In this document: in pieces, positions 25,215 to 33,756 of the stretch
How positions within the stretch are numbered: the stretch's first letter is position 1
How the letters are laid out: each line of letters opens with the position of its first letter
Assembly: GCA_034434835.1 (NCBI GenBank)
Contig: DAOTXX010000119.1
Coordinates: 1-64,000, forward strand
From: JBGLNJ01 sp034434835
Lineage (GTDB): Bacteria > Chloroflexota > Anaerolineae > Fen-1058
DNA: 64,000 nt
Direction: 5' to 3'
Program-made: the position numbers and the translations under genes
The notes under the pieces: generated by a model
What the model saw: the letters and a program-made list of their open reading frames with translations, nothing else
Told to the model about the DNA's origin: nothing
Database searches by the model: none

Positions 25215-25575
25215 ACAATGGCGATGAAGGGAACGAGTAGGCGCCGCTGCTGTGTTCAGCGAGTCCGGGGGGGTGCGAGCCGGATACTCTGCGCACGCCG
25301 AAAATCCTCCCAGAGCTGGCAACCGAAAGGGTTCAGAGATAGAGACTGGAGATAGAGACTGGAGATAGAGACTGGAGATAGAGATAGAGATAGAGTCTCT
25401 TGGTCTCTGATTTCCGAATAGACTTGTCCGGGCTCGCTACCCGTTATCCCAGGCGCGGCGATGATAGTCGCTGAATTGAGGGCCGTAGGCCGCTATCCTT
25501 TGGTGGCTGCGGAATCAGGGTGGTACCGCGGGAGCATTGCTCTCGTCCCTTGTTGGGCGAGAGCGTTTTCGTTTT
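25215..25575 (+). ncRNA. T-box riboswitch leader
   Basis: The canonical T-box AGGGTGGTACCGCG is at 25517-25530. It is followed by a terminator stem GCTCTCG...CGAGAGC (25539-25564) with GTTTTCGTTTT. Upstream is a Stem I-like region beginning at GAACGAGTA (about 25229) with GGGTGCGAGCCGG as the distal-loop segment. The TGGT in the T-box would pair with a tRNA whose discriminator is A, as in tRNA-Ala. A GCC triplet at 25297-25299, followed by GAAAAT, is a candidate alanine specifier. The leader would let uncharged tRNA turn on the editing protein downstream. The specifier assignment needs a folded model. Confidence 0.85.
25336..25396 (+). repeat. Tandem repeat of GAGATAGAGACTG inside the T-box leader
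   Basis: Three perfect 13-base units (25336-25374) are followed by degenerate GAGATA units, then by TCTCTTGGTCTCT, whose sequence is complementary to AGAGAC in the units. The block lies between Stem I and the antiterminator. Confidence 0.85.
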
Positions 25576-25645
25576 ACCCCCTCGTCTCTCTCCGAGGGAA
25601 ACCCAGCGCAGGGAAGAGGGCGGTAGGCGAAGTGAAGGAGACATC

Positions 25646-26353
25646 ATGACTGAGCTTTTGTATCAGACCGATAGCTATTTGCGTGAATTCGATGCGACAG
25701 TGACGGCGGTCGAAGGCCAGGCCGTGGCGCTTGACCGTACAGCTTTTTACCCTGGCGGCGGTGGTCAGCCGAATGACGTCGGAGTGTTGAAGGTTGAGGG
25801 CGGAGAGTGGAAAGTGACAAAAGCTCGCAAGGTCGGCGACGACGTATGGCATGAAGTTGAAGGGGATCCGCCGACGGTCGGGACGAAGGTGCGCGGCGCA
25901 ATTGATTGGGAGCGCCGCTATCAGTTGATGCGAACTCATACGGCCATGCACATTCTGTGTGGCGTCATCTTTCGCGATTATGGCGCGTCGGTCACGGGCG
26001 GCAATATGGAGCCGCTGCGTGGGCGGATGGACTTTGAATTCGAGACCATGCGCCAGGAACTCGTGCGTGAGATCGAGGAAAAGGTCAACACCGAAGTCGC
26101 CAATGCTCGTGACGTGCGAGTCAAGATCCTGCCGCGTCAGGAAGCGTTCCAGATCCCTGACCTCATCCGCACCAAGATCAATCTGTTGCCGGAAGGCATC
26201 CTGCAGGTGCGGGCTGTCGAGATCGTCGGGCTGGACCTGCAGGCCGATGGTGGCACTCATGTTGCGAATACGCGCCAAGTCGGACGCATCCGCGTGGTAG
26301 ATTACAAGAGCAAAGGCAAGATTAACAAGAGAATCGAAGTGGCGTTGGAATGA
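25646..26353 (+). CDS. Alanyl-tRNA editing protein, AlaX type
   Basis: The 235-residue protein begins MTELLYQTDSYLREFDATVTAV after GAAGGAG. It has the AlaRS second-additional/editing domain: RTAFYPGGGGQPNDVG, the first zinc pair in THTAMHIL, and ADGGTHVANT. In the last motif the usual Cys of CGGTH is replaced by Asp, a variant I believe is common in freestanding bacterial members. It deacylates mischarged Ser- or Gly-tRNA-Ala in trans. The preceding T-box leader implies control by tRNA charging. No catalytic AlaRS domain is present. Confidence 0.88.
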   Translation: MTELLYQTDSYLREFDATVTAVEGQAVALDRTAFYPGGGGQPNDVGVLKVEGGEWKVTKARKVGDDVWHEVEGDPPTVGTKVRGAIDWERRYQLMRTHTAMHILCGVIFRDYGASVTGGNMEPLRGRMDFEFETMRQELVREIEEKVNTEVANARDVRVKILPRQEAFQIPDLIRTKINLLPEGILQVRAVEIVGLDLQADGGTHVANTRQVGRIRVVDYKSKGKINKRIEVALE

Positions 26354-27834
26354 CAGAGCGCAGGCCACGGGGCGCAAGTTGCAAGACGCACGAGGCCGGA
26401 TACAAGACAGTTGGCCTCGGCGTGATGCTGGTGGCAATGATTATTCTGGTCAGTTGCCAGAGCCAGCCTTTGCTGCCAACGCCCACGATGGAGCCAACCC
26501 CTGAGCCGCCAACGCCTGTGGTGCCCACATCCAAACCATTGCCCACGCCGACCGTTCCTGCGGTCCGGCACGTGCAGTTGGATAACACCTTGGAGGCAGA
26601 TTGGGATCGCGCGGACGTGCTCTGGTCGCCGGATAACCGCTATGTCGCCGTGACGTTCTGGGCGGGCGCGGCTGCGCAGACCCATGTGGTGGACGCTCGT
26701 ACAGGCGAGGCGCACGAGTTGGTCGCGGACGATGCTCACATCGGCCTGGTGACCTGGTCACATGATGGCTGGCGTATCGCGGGTGTCGCAGGCGATGACA
26801 TGGACACGCAGCGGATCGGGGTATGGTCATTTTCCGGTGGACGTGCGACCAAGTTGATCGACGGCGCGTGTGAGGACCTGGCGTGGTCGCCTGACGGCAA
26901 CACGTTGGTTGCGACGTGCGAGCTGGTGGACAATGGCCCAGATGCCAATCCGCAGCTCGGCGGTCGGCAAGGCGGTGGTCAAATCTGGCGTGTGGAGGCT
27001 TTGGGTCAGAACGCGCGCCGCTTGATTGACCTGGTCACGCTGCCGCTCGTGGCATTTTCGAGTGGGACGGCTTACGAGGCCGCCCGGTATCCGGTCTGGT
27101 CGCCGGATGGGAAGCAAATTGCGTTCGAGGTGAGGTCGGGCATCAAGACGCTGGCGCCCGAGACGGGCGTGGCCGTGATGGGGGCGCGCGGTGAATCAGC
27201 GCGATTGGCCGTCGCGCGGCCGGTGTGGTTGGGCGGCTGGTTGAGCAGTGATCGGCTCATCGTCCGCAGTCACGCCGCTTCTCCCACCGTCAAGGATTAC
27301 GTGGACGACTTGTACGCTGTTGACTTGGCGACGAGCAAGCTGGAGAACCTGACGCGCCATAATCTGAACTGCGATCCACTTGAAGACGTGACGTGTGGCG
27401 GGGCCAAACGTCAGGTGAGTTTGGACGCGGATTTCTTGAGGCTTTCGCCGCAACGCAAGTATTTTTATCGGGCCGAGTCGCGCCGTGACATTTTGGGCGG
27501 CAAGACAGATAAGGACTGGCTCATTGTCAATATGTATCCACCCAGTGACCTGACGCTGGAGCAGAGCGTCGAGCGCAGCAATCCGATGGGCGAGCGGCTG
27601 GGCTTTGCCACGTGGCTGGCTGATGGGCGACTGGCGTATGTGCGCTATCTCGGCGTGGACCCCGAGCAAGGCGTGCCGGCGGGCCGCGTCACGGCGCAGT
27701 TTATCATCGAGGGCAAGGTCGCGCGTCAGGAGGACATTGGCACGTGGACGGTGTTCGCTGTCGGCTGGGCGCCGGACGGTCGGCGCGTGGCTGTGGCGAC
27801 GGATTTCGGAGTGATTGTGTACGGGTTGCCGTAG
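26350..27834 (+). CDS. Lipoprotein with beta-propeller-like (TolB/WD40-type) repeats
   Basis: The 494-residue product overlaps the editing gene by ATGA. An N-terminal hydrophobic segment ends in the lipobox LVSC (Cys36), followed by a Pro/Thr stalk. The body contains repeated units with WSPDNRYVAV, WSHDGWRIAG, WSPDGNTLVA, WSPDGKQIAF and WAPDGRRVAV, the mark of TolB-like/PD40 propeller blades. It is likely anchored at the outer side of the cytoplasmic membrane. Function unknown; co-transcription with AlaX is probable but may only reflect gene packing. Confidence 0.8.
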   Translation: MTERRPRGASCKTHEAGYKTVGLGVMLVAMIILVSCQSQPLLPTPTMEPTPEPPTPVVPTSKPLPTPTVPAVRHVQLDNTLEADWDRADVLWSPDNRYVAVTFWAGAAAQTHVVDARTGEAHELVADDAHIGLVTWSHDGWRIAGVAGDDMDTQRIGVWSFSGGRATKLIDGACEDLAWSPDGNTLVATCELVDNGPDANPQLGGRQGGGQIWRVEALGQNARRLIDLVTLPLVAFSSGTAYEAARYPVWSPDGKQIAFEVRSGIKTLAPETGVAVMGARGESARLAVARPVWLGGWLSSDRLIVRSHAASPTVKDYVDDLYAVDLATSKLENLTRHNLNCDPLEDVTCGGAKRQVSLDADFLRLSPQRKYFYRAESRRDILGGKTDKDWLIVNMYPPSDLTLEQSVERSNPMGERLGFATWLADGRLAYVRYLGVDPEQGVPAGRVTAQFIIEGKVARQEDIGTWTVFAVGWAPDGRRVAVATDFGVIVYGLP

Positions 27835-27845
27835 CGATCACGTGG

Positions 27846-28064
27846 CTATAGCAGTTTGCGGAATTCGTCAATGCTGATGCCAGCATCGCGCAATGTGCCA
27901 GTGGGTACGTCGCGGCCTTTGTAAACAGGAACAGTCACACGCTTCCCATCCGATTCGCGTTTCATGTGCAAATGGCTACCGCGCTGACGTTGTTCCATAA
28001 AGCCTGCACGCTTGAGAACACGAATCAACTGCTGGCAATCAATACGCGGAAGTTTGTCACTCAT
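27846..28064 (-). CDS. hicA: HicA-type mRNA interferase toxin
   Basis: This 72-residue protein has the double-stranded RNA-binding-like HicA fold signature: LIRVLKRAGF, the catalytic His in RQRGSHLHMK, and TVPVYKGRDVPTGTLRDAGIS. It cleaves mRNAs when free of its antitoxin. The gene follows hicB with a 4-base ATGA overlap, the reverse of the E. coli hicAB order but common elsewhere. Confidence 0.9.
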   Translation of the reverse strand: MSDKLPRIDCQQLIRVLKRAGFMEQRQRGSHLHMKRESDGKRVTVPVYKGRDVPTGTLRDAGISIDEFRKLL

Positions 28065-28291
28065 GCTGGCACAGGCACGGAGAGACGTGTGATGAACAGA
28101 GGCTCGTGCTCAACGGGGACAGGTTCGCCGTCCGCTTCCATGCTTTCGATATGAAGCTGCATGGCCTCAAGAATGTTAGCGCGAACTTCGTCCAGCGTGT
28201 CGCCAAAAGAATGGCAGCCTGGCAGAGTAGGAACAAAGGCGTGATAGCCTTCCTCATCCGGCTCGATGACAACGGTGAACTGGTAACTCAT
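28061..28291 (-). CDS. hicB: HicB-type antitoxin
   Basis: The 76-residue protein has the partial RNase H-like HicB fold: FTVVIEPDEEGYHAFVPTLPGCHSFGDTLDEVRANILEAMQLHIE. It lacks a separate C-terminal DNA-binding domain, so any autoregulation would rely on another feature. A TATACT-like -10 lies about 70 bases upstream on the minus strand. Confidence 0.9.
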   Translation of the reverse strand: MSYQFTVVIEPDEEGYHAFVPTLPGCHSFGDTLDEVRANILEAMQLHIESMEADGEPVPVEHEPLFITRLSVPVPA

Positions 28292-28529
28292 AGGTACACC
28301 TGCTCAGAAACTTGCTGGCACACCCAGCCGACCCACAATGGCAAAATTGGAAATGACAAAAGTATAACAGAAAAGGCCGCGTAAAACCATAGTGATTGAG
28401 TGGTTGGTGACCAAGCGGACGACCCATGGCAAAGGACCAAATGCAAATGATGATGGATGAACAACGAGTCACGTTGGAAAGGTTAGAAAACCTTGCGACT
28501 TGCCTGCATCTTATTTTGTGAGGTGAACC

Positions 28530-31500
28530 ATGTTTGAACCTGTCTCATCGCGCGTCAACTTTCCGCAATTGGAAATGTCCGTGCTCGATTTTTGGAAGCA
28601 GCGCGACATTATGCGCCGCTCGATGACGGAGCGCGAGGGCGCGCCCTCGTACGTCTTTTATGAAGGCCCGCCCACCGCCAATGGCCTGCCGGGCATCCAT
28701 CATGTCCTCTCACGCGCGTTCAAGGATTTGTTCCCGCGCTTCAAGACCATGCGCGGCTACTATTGTCTGCGTCGAGGCGGATGGGACACGCACGGCCTGC
28801 CGGTCGAGCTTGAGGTCGAAAAAGAACTCGAACTCGAAAGCAAGGCCGACATCGAAAAGTATGGTATTGCCGAGTTCAATGCCAGGTGCAAACAGAGCGT
28901 GTTCCGCTATATTGACGAGTGGAACTCACTCACCGAGCGCATCGCGTTCTGGGTGGACCTGGATACAGCCTATGTCACATTGACGAACGACTATATCGAA
29001 TCGGTGTGGTGGATCCTCAAGCAACTCTGGGACAAGGACTTGTTGTATCAGGGCTACAAAGTCGTCCCGTATTGCCCGCGCTGCGGCACGCCGCTTTCCG
29101 ATCACGAAGTCGCGCTCGGCTACGAAGAAAACACGCCTGACCCATCTATCTATGTTCGCTTCCCGGTCAAGGGGGAGAGCGGCGCCTATTTTCTTGTCTG
29201 GACGACGACGCCGTGGACACTGCCCGGCAATGTCGCGCTGGCCGTCGGCGCAGACGTGACCTATGTCACCGTCGAGCAGACGAAGGACGATGGGACGGTC
29301 GAGAGACTCATTCTGGCGAAAGACTTGCTTGATGCTGCGCTGCATGGCGAGCACAAAGTGCTTGATGAATACAAAGGCAAAAAGCTGGTCGGCAAGCGAT
29401 ACTCGCCGCTGTTCACCTTCTTGCCGGTGGACAAGGATTACTGTTACGTCATCGAAGGCGACTTTGTCAGCACGGGCGAGGGCACGGGCATCGTCCACAT
29501 TGCGCCGGCGTTCGGCGCGGAAGATATGCAGGTCGGGCGCGAGTACGATCTGCCCGTGCTGATGACGGTGGACAGCCGCGGCGAGTTTGTCGCCGAGGTG
29601 ACGCCATGGCGTGGGATGTTTGTCAAAGAGGCCGACCTGCTCATCATCCGCGAATTGACCGAGCGCGGGCTGATGTACTATTCGGGCACGTACTATCATA
29701 CATACCCGTTCTGTTGGCGGTGCAAGACGCCGCTCTTGTATTACGCTCGCGCGACGTGGTACATCCAGACGACGCGCTTCAAAGAAAACCTGGTGCGCAA
29801 CAATCGTCTCATCAATTGGTATCCCGATTACATCAAAGAGGGACGATTCGGCAACTGGCTCGCCAATAACATTGATTGGGCACTGGGCCGCGAGCGATAT
29901 TGGGGCACGCCGCTGCCGGTGTGGGTGTGCGATGAGTGCGGCCATAAAGAGTGCATCGGGGGCTTTGACGAATTGCGCAGTCGCGTCGAGGCATCGGGCG
30001 GTCGCTGGCCGGAGCCATGGGATCCGCATCGGCCTTACGTGGACGTGATTGTGTACGACTGTCCCAAGTGCAAGTCGCACCATACGATGCGCCGCGTCCC
30101 GGAGCTGATTGACTGCTGGTTTGACTCTGGCTCGATGCCAGTAGCCCAGTGGCACTATCCGTTCGAGAACCCAGAGATGTTCAAGGCGCAGTTCCCCGCC
30201 GATTACATCTGCGAAGCAGTAGACCAGACGCGCGGCTGGTTCTATTCGTTGCATGCTATCAGCACGCTGCTGTTCGACCAGCCATGCTTCGAGAACGTCA
30301 TTTGTCTCGGCCTCATCCTGGATGCCGAGGGGCAAAAGATGTCCAAGTCGAAAGGGAACGTCGTCAGCCCGTGGGATGTGATCAACGCGCACGGCGCGGA
30401 CGCGCTGCGCTGGTATCTCTACACGGCTACGCCACCTGGCAACGAACGTCGCTTTTCGACCGATCTCGTCGGCGAAGTGGTCCGCACGTTCATGCTGACG
30501 CTGTGGAATACATACTCGTTCTTTGTCACATACGCCAACTTGGACAAGTGGAGTCCAATCAGCAATCAGCAATCAGCAATCAGCAATCAGCTGGATCGAT
30601 GGGTTCTGAGCGAGTTGGACACACTGACGAATACAGTGACGGACGCGCTCGATCACTATGATGTGACCGGTGCGGCCCGGCCTATTGCCTCGTTCGTGGA
30701 CGACCTGAGCAATTGGTACGTGCGCCGCTCGCGCCGAAGGTTCTGGAAGTCTGGGGATGATGCAGACAAGCAATCGGCGTATGCCACGCTGTACGAGTGC
30801 CTGGTCACCGTGAGCAAGCTGTTGGCGCCGTTCATGCCGTTCACTGCAGAGGCGATGTACCGCAATCTGGTGTGTTCGGTGAACAAGACCGCGCCGGAGA
30901 GCGTGCACCTGGCTGCCTGGCCTCAAGCGCCCGCCGGCCGCGTGGACGAGCAGCTCATGTCCGATACGCGGCTCGTGATGAAGCTGGTGAGCCTGGGCCA
31001 CGCCGCGCGCAACCTGGCCCGTGTCAAAGTGCGCCAGCCGCTGGCCAGGGTCGCGGTGAATCTACGCTCCGAGGCCGAAGCCGCTGCGGTGGAGCGGTTG
31101 CGCGAGCCGTTGTTGGACGAACTCAATGTCAAGACATTCGAGTTCCTCAAGGAGGTGACGGATGTGGCGCAGGTCAGCCTGAACCTGTTCCCGCAGCAGC
31201 TCGGCAAGAAATATGGGAGCAAATTCCCCGCGCTGCGCGCAGCCGTTGCCCGGCTCGATCAGGCGACGCTGGCGCGTGCCCTTCAGACAGGGAAGGCGGT
31301 CAAGGTGAACGTGGATGGCGAAGAACTCGAGATCGCGCCCGGTGAGGCCGAGGTCCGAGTCACGCCGAAAGCCGGTTGGGCGGTTGCCACCGAAGGCGGG
31401 TACACCGTCGCGGTCAGCACAGAGTTGACGCCCGAGCTGGCGCAGGAGGGGCTTGCGCGCGAGGTCGTCCGCCGCATCCAAGACCTGCGCAAGAAGGCTG

Positions 31501-31700
31501 ATTTCCGCATCGAAGATCGCATCACGACGTACTACAAGACGGAAGGTAAGCTGGCTGAGGCCATCGCAGCGTGGGCCGATTACATCAAAGCCGAGACGCT
31601 CACCCAAGACTTGACTACCGCCGACCCACCGCATGGGCTTGTTACCGACAGGGCGACGATTGACGGTGTTTCACTCACGTTGGCTGTTCGCAGAAAGTAG
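28530..31700 (+). CDS. ileS: Isoleucyl-tRNA synthetase, eukaryote-like type
   Basis: This class I synthetase of 1056 residues charges tRNA-Ile with isoleucine. The HIGH signature is the variant GIHHVLSRAFKD (near residue 53) and the KMSKS loop is GQKMSKSKGNV (near 605). Both are typical of the IleRS2 branch, which is often resistant to mupirocin. The CP1 editing domain lies between (TTTPWTLPGNVALAV). Near residue 676 five AATCAGC units are translated as an inserted linker at the start of the anticodon-binding region. SD GAGGTG precedes the ATG. There is no T-box upstream, unlike in the editing gene nearby. Confidence 0.96.
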   Translation: MFEPVSSRVNFPQLEMSVLDFWKQRDIMRRSMTEREGAPSYVFYEGPPTANGLPGIHHVLSRAFKDLFPRFKTMRGYYCLRRGGWDTHGLPVELEVEKELELESKADIEKYGIAEFNARCKQSVFRYIDEWNSLTERIAFWVDLDTAYVTLTNDYIESVWWILKQLWDKDLLYQGYKVVPYCPRCGTPLSDHEVALGYEENTPDPSIYVRFPVKGESGAYFLVWTTTPWTLPGNVALAVGADVTYVTVEQTKDDGTVERLILAKDLLDAALHGEHKVLDEYKGKKLVGKRYSPLFTFLPVDKDYCYVIEGDFVSTGEGTGIVHIAPAFGAEDMQVGREYDLPVLMTVDSRGEFVAEVTPWRGMFVKEADLLIIRELTERGLMYYSGTYYHTYPFCWRCKTPLLYYARATWYIQTTRFKENLVRNNRLINWYPDYIKEGRFGNWLANNIDWALGRERYWGTPLPVWVCDECGHKECIGGFDELRSRVEASGGRWPEPWDPHRPYVDVIVYDCPKCKSHHTMRRVPELIDCWFDSGSMPVAQWHYPFENPEMFKAQFPADYICEAVDQTRGWFYSLHAISTLLFDQPCFENVICLGLILDAEGQKMSKSKGNVVSPWDVINAHGADALRWYLYTATPPGNERRFSTDLVGEVVRTFMLTLWNTYSFFVTYANLDKWSPISNQQSAISNQLDRWVLSELDTLTNTVTDALDHYDVTGAARPIASFVDDLSNWYVRRSRRRFWKSGDDADKQSAYATLYECLVTVSKLLAPFMPFTAEAMYRNLVCSVNKTAPESVHLAAWPQAPAGRVDEQLMSDTRLVMKLVSLGHAARNLARVKVRQPLARVAVNLRSEAEAAAVERLREPLLDELNVKTFEFLKEVTDVAQVSLNLFPQQLGKKYGSKFPALRAAVARLDQATLARALQTGKAVKVNVDGEELEIAPGEAEVRVTPKAGWAVATEGGYTVAVSTELTPELAQEGLAREVVRRIQDLRKKADFRIEDRITTYYKTEGKLAEAIAAWADYIKAETLTQDLTTADPPHGLVTDRATIDGVSLTLAVRRK
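30557..30591 (+). repeat. Five AATCAGC units within the ileS coding sequence
   Basis: Five perfect tandem copies of the 7-mer encode the ISNQQSAISNQ stretch. The same word family is found in non-coding DNA at 41875-41931. Confidence 0.9.
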
Positions 31701-31737
31701 CGAGTCGGTTCGTTTGTTCGATAGCTCGTTAGTTTGC

Positions 31738-31790
31738 TCGTAGTGGCGACTAGAGTCGCTCACACCAGACGACTAAAGTCGTCACTACGA
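31738..31790. repeat. Nested inverted repeat in the ileS-dksA gap
   Basis: TCGTAGTG (31738-31745) and CACTACGA (31783-31790) flank two smaller GCGACT/AGTCGC-type hairpins. The 174-base gap also holds CGTTAGTTTGCTCG-like and TTGCACTAACGCAC words. A TAGAAT before the next gene may be a -10 element. Confidence 0.6.
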
Positions 31791-31874
31791 ACTCTTTTTG
31801 ACTACTGCACTATTGCACTAACGCACTAACGAACTATGTGGTAGAATACGCTTCGTCTGTCAGGAGTTGAAGCG

Positions 31875-32216
31875 ATGGCGGTCTTGCACGAGAAACTCAA
31901 AAAGCAGTTGAAGGAAGAGCATAAGCGGCTCAAGGCCCAGCTATCTGCGAATCCTGTTCACGATCGTGGCGGGATGGGCTACAGCACCCATCAGGCCGAC
32001 GACGCGACTGAAGCGTTCGAGCAGGCCAAAGGCCTGGCCGTGCGTCAGAACACTGAGCGTCTGCTCAAGCAAGTCGAGCAGGCCCTCGCTCGCTTTGAGG
32101 ATGGCACGTATGGCCTATGCATCAACTGTGGCTGTCCGATCGATCCGGCGCGGCTTGAGGCGCTGCCCTACGCTCAATTGTGCCTGGAGTGCCAGTCCAA
32201 GCAAGAGCGCAAGTAA
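31875..32216 (+). CDS. DksA/TraR-type zinc-finger protein
   Basis: The 113-residue product has a long N-terminal coiled coil (residues 1-75) and a C-terminal four-Cys zinc finger (CINCGCPI ... CLEC, spacing CxxC-x17-CxxC). The YGLCINCGCPIDPARLEALPYAQLCLEC layout is standard for TraR/DksA proteins. These enter the RNA polymerase secondary channel and alter promoter use, often with ppGpp. In several Chloroflexi and Firmicutes such proteins are encoded beside lspA, as here. Whether the coiled-coil tip has the two Asp residues needed for DksA action is not evident. Confidence 0.85.
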   Translation: MAVLHEKLKKQLKEEHKRLKAQLSANPVHDRGGMGYSTHQADDATEAFEQAKGLAVRQNTERLLKQVEQALARFEDGTYGLCINCGCPIDPARLEALPYAQLCLECQSKQERK

Positions 32217-32233
32217 CCCATTCAGTTCAATTG

Positions 32234-32294
32234 CCAAGACGCGAAGAACGCCAAGTTCTATCCTGATAGAATCTGTGCGTCCTTCGCGTCTTGG
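32234..32294. repeat. Inverted repeat CCAAGACGCGAAG before lspA
   Basis: CCAAGACGCGAAG (32234-32246) and CTTCGCGTCTTGG (32282-32294) are perfect 13-bp arms. The right arm covers the upstream TTG/GTG codons that could be mistaken for the lspA start. Confidence 0.85.
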
Positions 32295-32311
32295 TGAGAA
32301 AGAGAGCGAGT

Positions 32312-32863
32312 TTGAAATCAACCCGTAGCACGCTTATCCTCCTTGTCATTGCCGCGCTTGTGTTCATCGCCGACCAGTCCACCAAGTACTTGGCGATGAC
32401 GTGCCTGGCGACTGATCAAGTGTGGGCACCTGTTCCATCACTGGCCCATGTACTTACCTTTACCTACACCACCAACACTGGTGTGGCGTTTGGACTGTTC
32501 AAGGATTTAGGCCCGATTTTTGTCGGTGTCGCCGTGGTGGTCATTGCCGCCATCGTGATTTACCAGCAGCAGGTACCCGAAGGCGCATGGCTTGTCCGGC
32601 TGGCGTTGGGATTGCAGCTCGGCGGCGCGGCGGGTAACCTTGTTGATCGCCTGCGCTTGGGCCACGTCGTTGATTTTATTCACCTTCACTATTTTACCCC
32701 CCAGCTCAGGCTCGACTGGCCGGTGTTCAACCTGGCCGATAGCAGCATTGTCGCCGGTGTGATTCTGCTTGTGTGGACCATGTTGCGCGAAGGACGCGAG
32801 CCGGTCAAGCCGATGCCTCAGGTGAGCCAGCCCACGGATTCGAATACGCCGGCTTCCGTATGA
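32312..32863 (+). CDS. lspA: Signal peptidase II (lipoprotein signal peptidase)
   Basis: The product of about 183 residues has four membrane segments. The catalytic Asp residues are in GGAAGNLVDRL and FNLADSSIVAGV, the LspA signatures, together with FIADQSTKYLA near the N-terminus and NTGVAFGLF. It cleaves the signal peptide of diacylglyceryl-modified prolipoproteins; the window encodes several. The TTG start is chosen because the earlier TTG and GTG lie in the arm of an inverted repeat. An alternative start would add six or seven residues. Confidence 0.9.
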   Translation: MKSTRSTLILLVIAALVFIADQSTKYLAMTCLATDQVWAPVPSLAHVLTFTYTTNTGVAFGLFKDLGPIFVGVAVVVIAAIVIYQQQVPEGAWLVRLALGLQLGGAAGNLVDRLRLGHVVDFIHLHYFTPQLRLDWPVFNLADSSIVAGVILLVWTMLREGREPVKPMPQVSQPTDSNTPASV

Positions 32864-33038
32864 GCTTTCGGGCCGCCTGCAAGCCGCTCATTTTTATGTG
32901 GCTTTGGGAGCACAGTCACCAACGTGGTGTAAAATAGGGGGCAGCCCAGGATGGTTCCCCTGAGCTTAATGGTTGAAGATGTTTGCGCTTGCATCGGGAT
33001 TGGACGTGGTATAATCATTGTGGAAAGCGAGGTGTGCC

Positions 33039-33350
33039 ATGAGTGAGAGCGAAAGGACAGTCCATTGCACGCCTTACCCGCACATTGTCAAGGTGCCTGG
33101 TGTATGTGGCGGTCAGGCGACAATTGAAGGCACGCGCATTGCGGTCTGGCACATCGTAGATTACTTTTACAAAGTTGGCCTGTCCATTGAAGAGATTCTG
33201 GCAGATTGGGATTACCTCACGCCTGCACAGGTATTCAGCGCGTTAGCGTACTATCATGACCATCAGGAAGAGATAGACCGGGTCCGGTACGAGAATAGCT
33301 ACGAGTATTGGCTGGAGCACTATGCCCATGCCGTTGCCCAACCGGCCTAA
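33039..33350 (+). CDS. DUF433 antitoxin-like protein
   Basis: The 103-residue protein has the DUF433 pattern (VCGGQATIEGTRIAVWHIVDYFYKVGLSIEEILADWDYLTPAQVFSALAYYHDHQEEID), a winged-helix-like domain that often pairs with DUF5615 PIN-like proteins. A TATAAT at 33010-33015 is a likely -10. The next gene overlaps its end by 29 bases. Confidence 0.85.
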   Translation: MSESERTVHCTPYPHIVKVPGVCGGQATIEGTRIAVWHIVDYFYKVGLSIEEILADWDYLTPAQVFSALAYYHDHQEEIDRVRYENSYEYWLEHYAHAVAQPA

Positions 33351-33690
33351 GCTTCACCTCAACGAGAACGTGTCGCCGCGTTTGGCTGAACAATTGCGCC
33401 GACATGGGTTTGACGTGGTAACCTCGCAAGAGTCGGGCCTGCTGGCTGAGCCGGATGACGGTCAACTGGCCTTTGCCTGTACACAGCAGAGAGCGATTTT
33501 GACCTTCAACATTAGCGACTTTGTCGCTTTGCACAACCACTACATGGCCGGGGGCAAAGAACATTGGGGTATCATTCTTTCCACGCGAGAGCCGATTGGG
33601 ATTTTGTTGCATCGCCTGCTGCGTCTTTTGAACACGTTGACTGCCGATGAGCTGAAGAACCGAATCCGCTGGCTCAACGAGTTCAAGTAG
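33322..33690 (+). CDS. DUF5615 PIN-like protein, probable toxin partner
   Basis: This 122-residue protein shows the PIN-like DUF5615 signature: LHLNENVSPRLAEQLRRHGFDVVTSQE (first acidic site replaced by Glu-Asn near LNEN), DDGQLAFACTQQRAILTFNISDF (acidic pair). The fold implies an RNase toxin. It starts within the DUF433 gene, giving translational coupling typical of toxin-antitoxin pairs. A start two codons later is equally possible. Confidence 0.85.
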   Translation: MPMPLPNRPKLHLNENVSPRLAEQLRRHGFDVVTSQESGLLAEPDDGQLAFACTQQRAILTFNISDFVALHNHYMAGGKEHWGIILSTREPIGILLHRLLRLLNTLTADELKNRIRWLNEFK

Positions 33691-33756
33691 CACCGACCAT
33701 GTTTCCACGTGTGGCTGGCTGAATCGTTGCCAGCCTTTTCTGTCTGTGCGAGGCAT

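Noticed and set aside
25336..25396. Tandem repeat considered as a CRISPR array
   Set aside because: Units of 13 bases follow without spacers, and it sits inside a T-box leader. No CRISPR array was seen anywhere in the window despite the Csm operon.
28926..30572. 548-codon open frame on the minus strand
   Set aside because: It lies wholly antisense to ileS, and its product is rich in His, Arg and Val with no recognisable motif, as expected for a shadow frame in GC-rich DNA.
31797..31846. TTGACT and TAGAAT as a promoter pair before the DksA-type gene
   Set aside because: The spacing is far outside the 15-19 base range, so only a possible -10 is mentioned.
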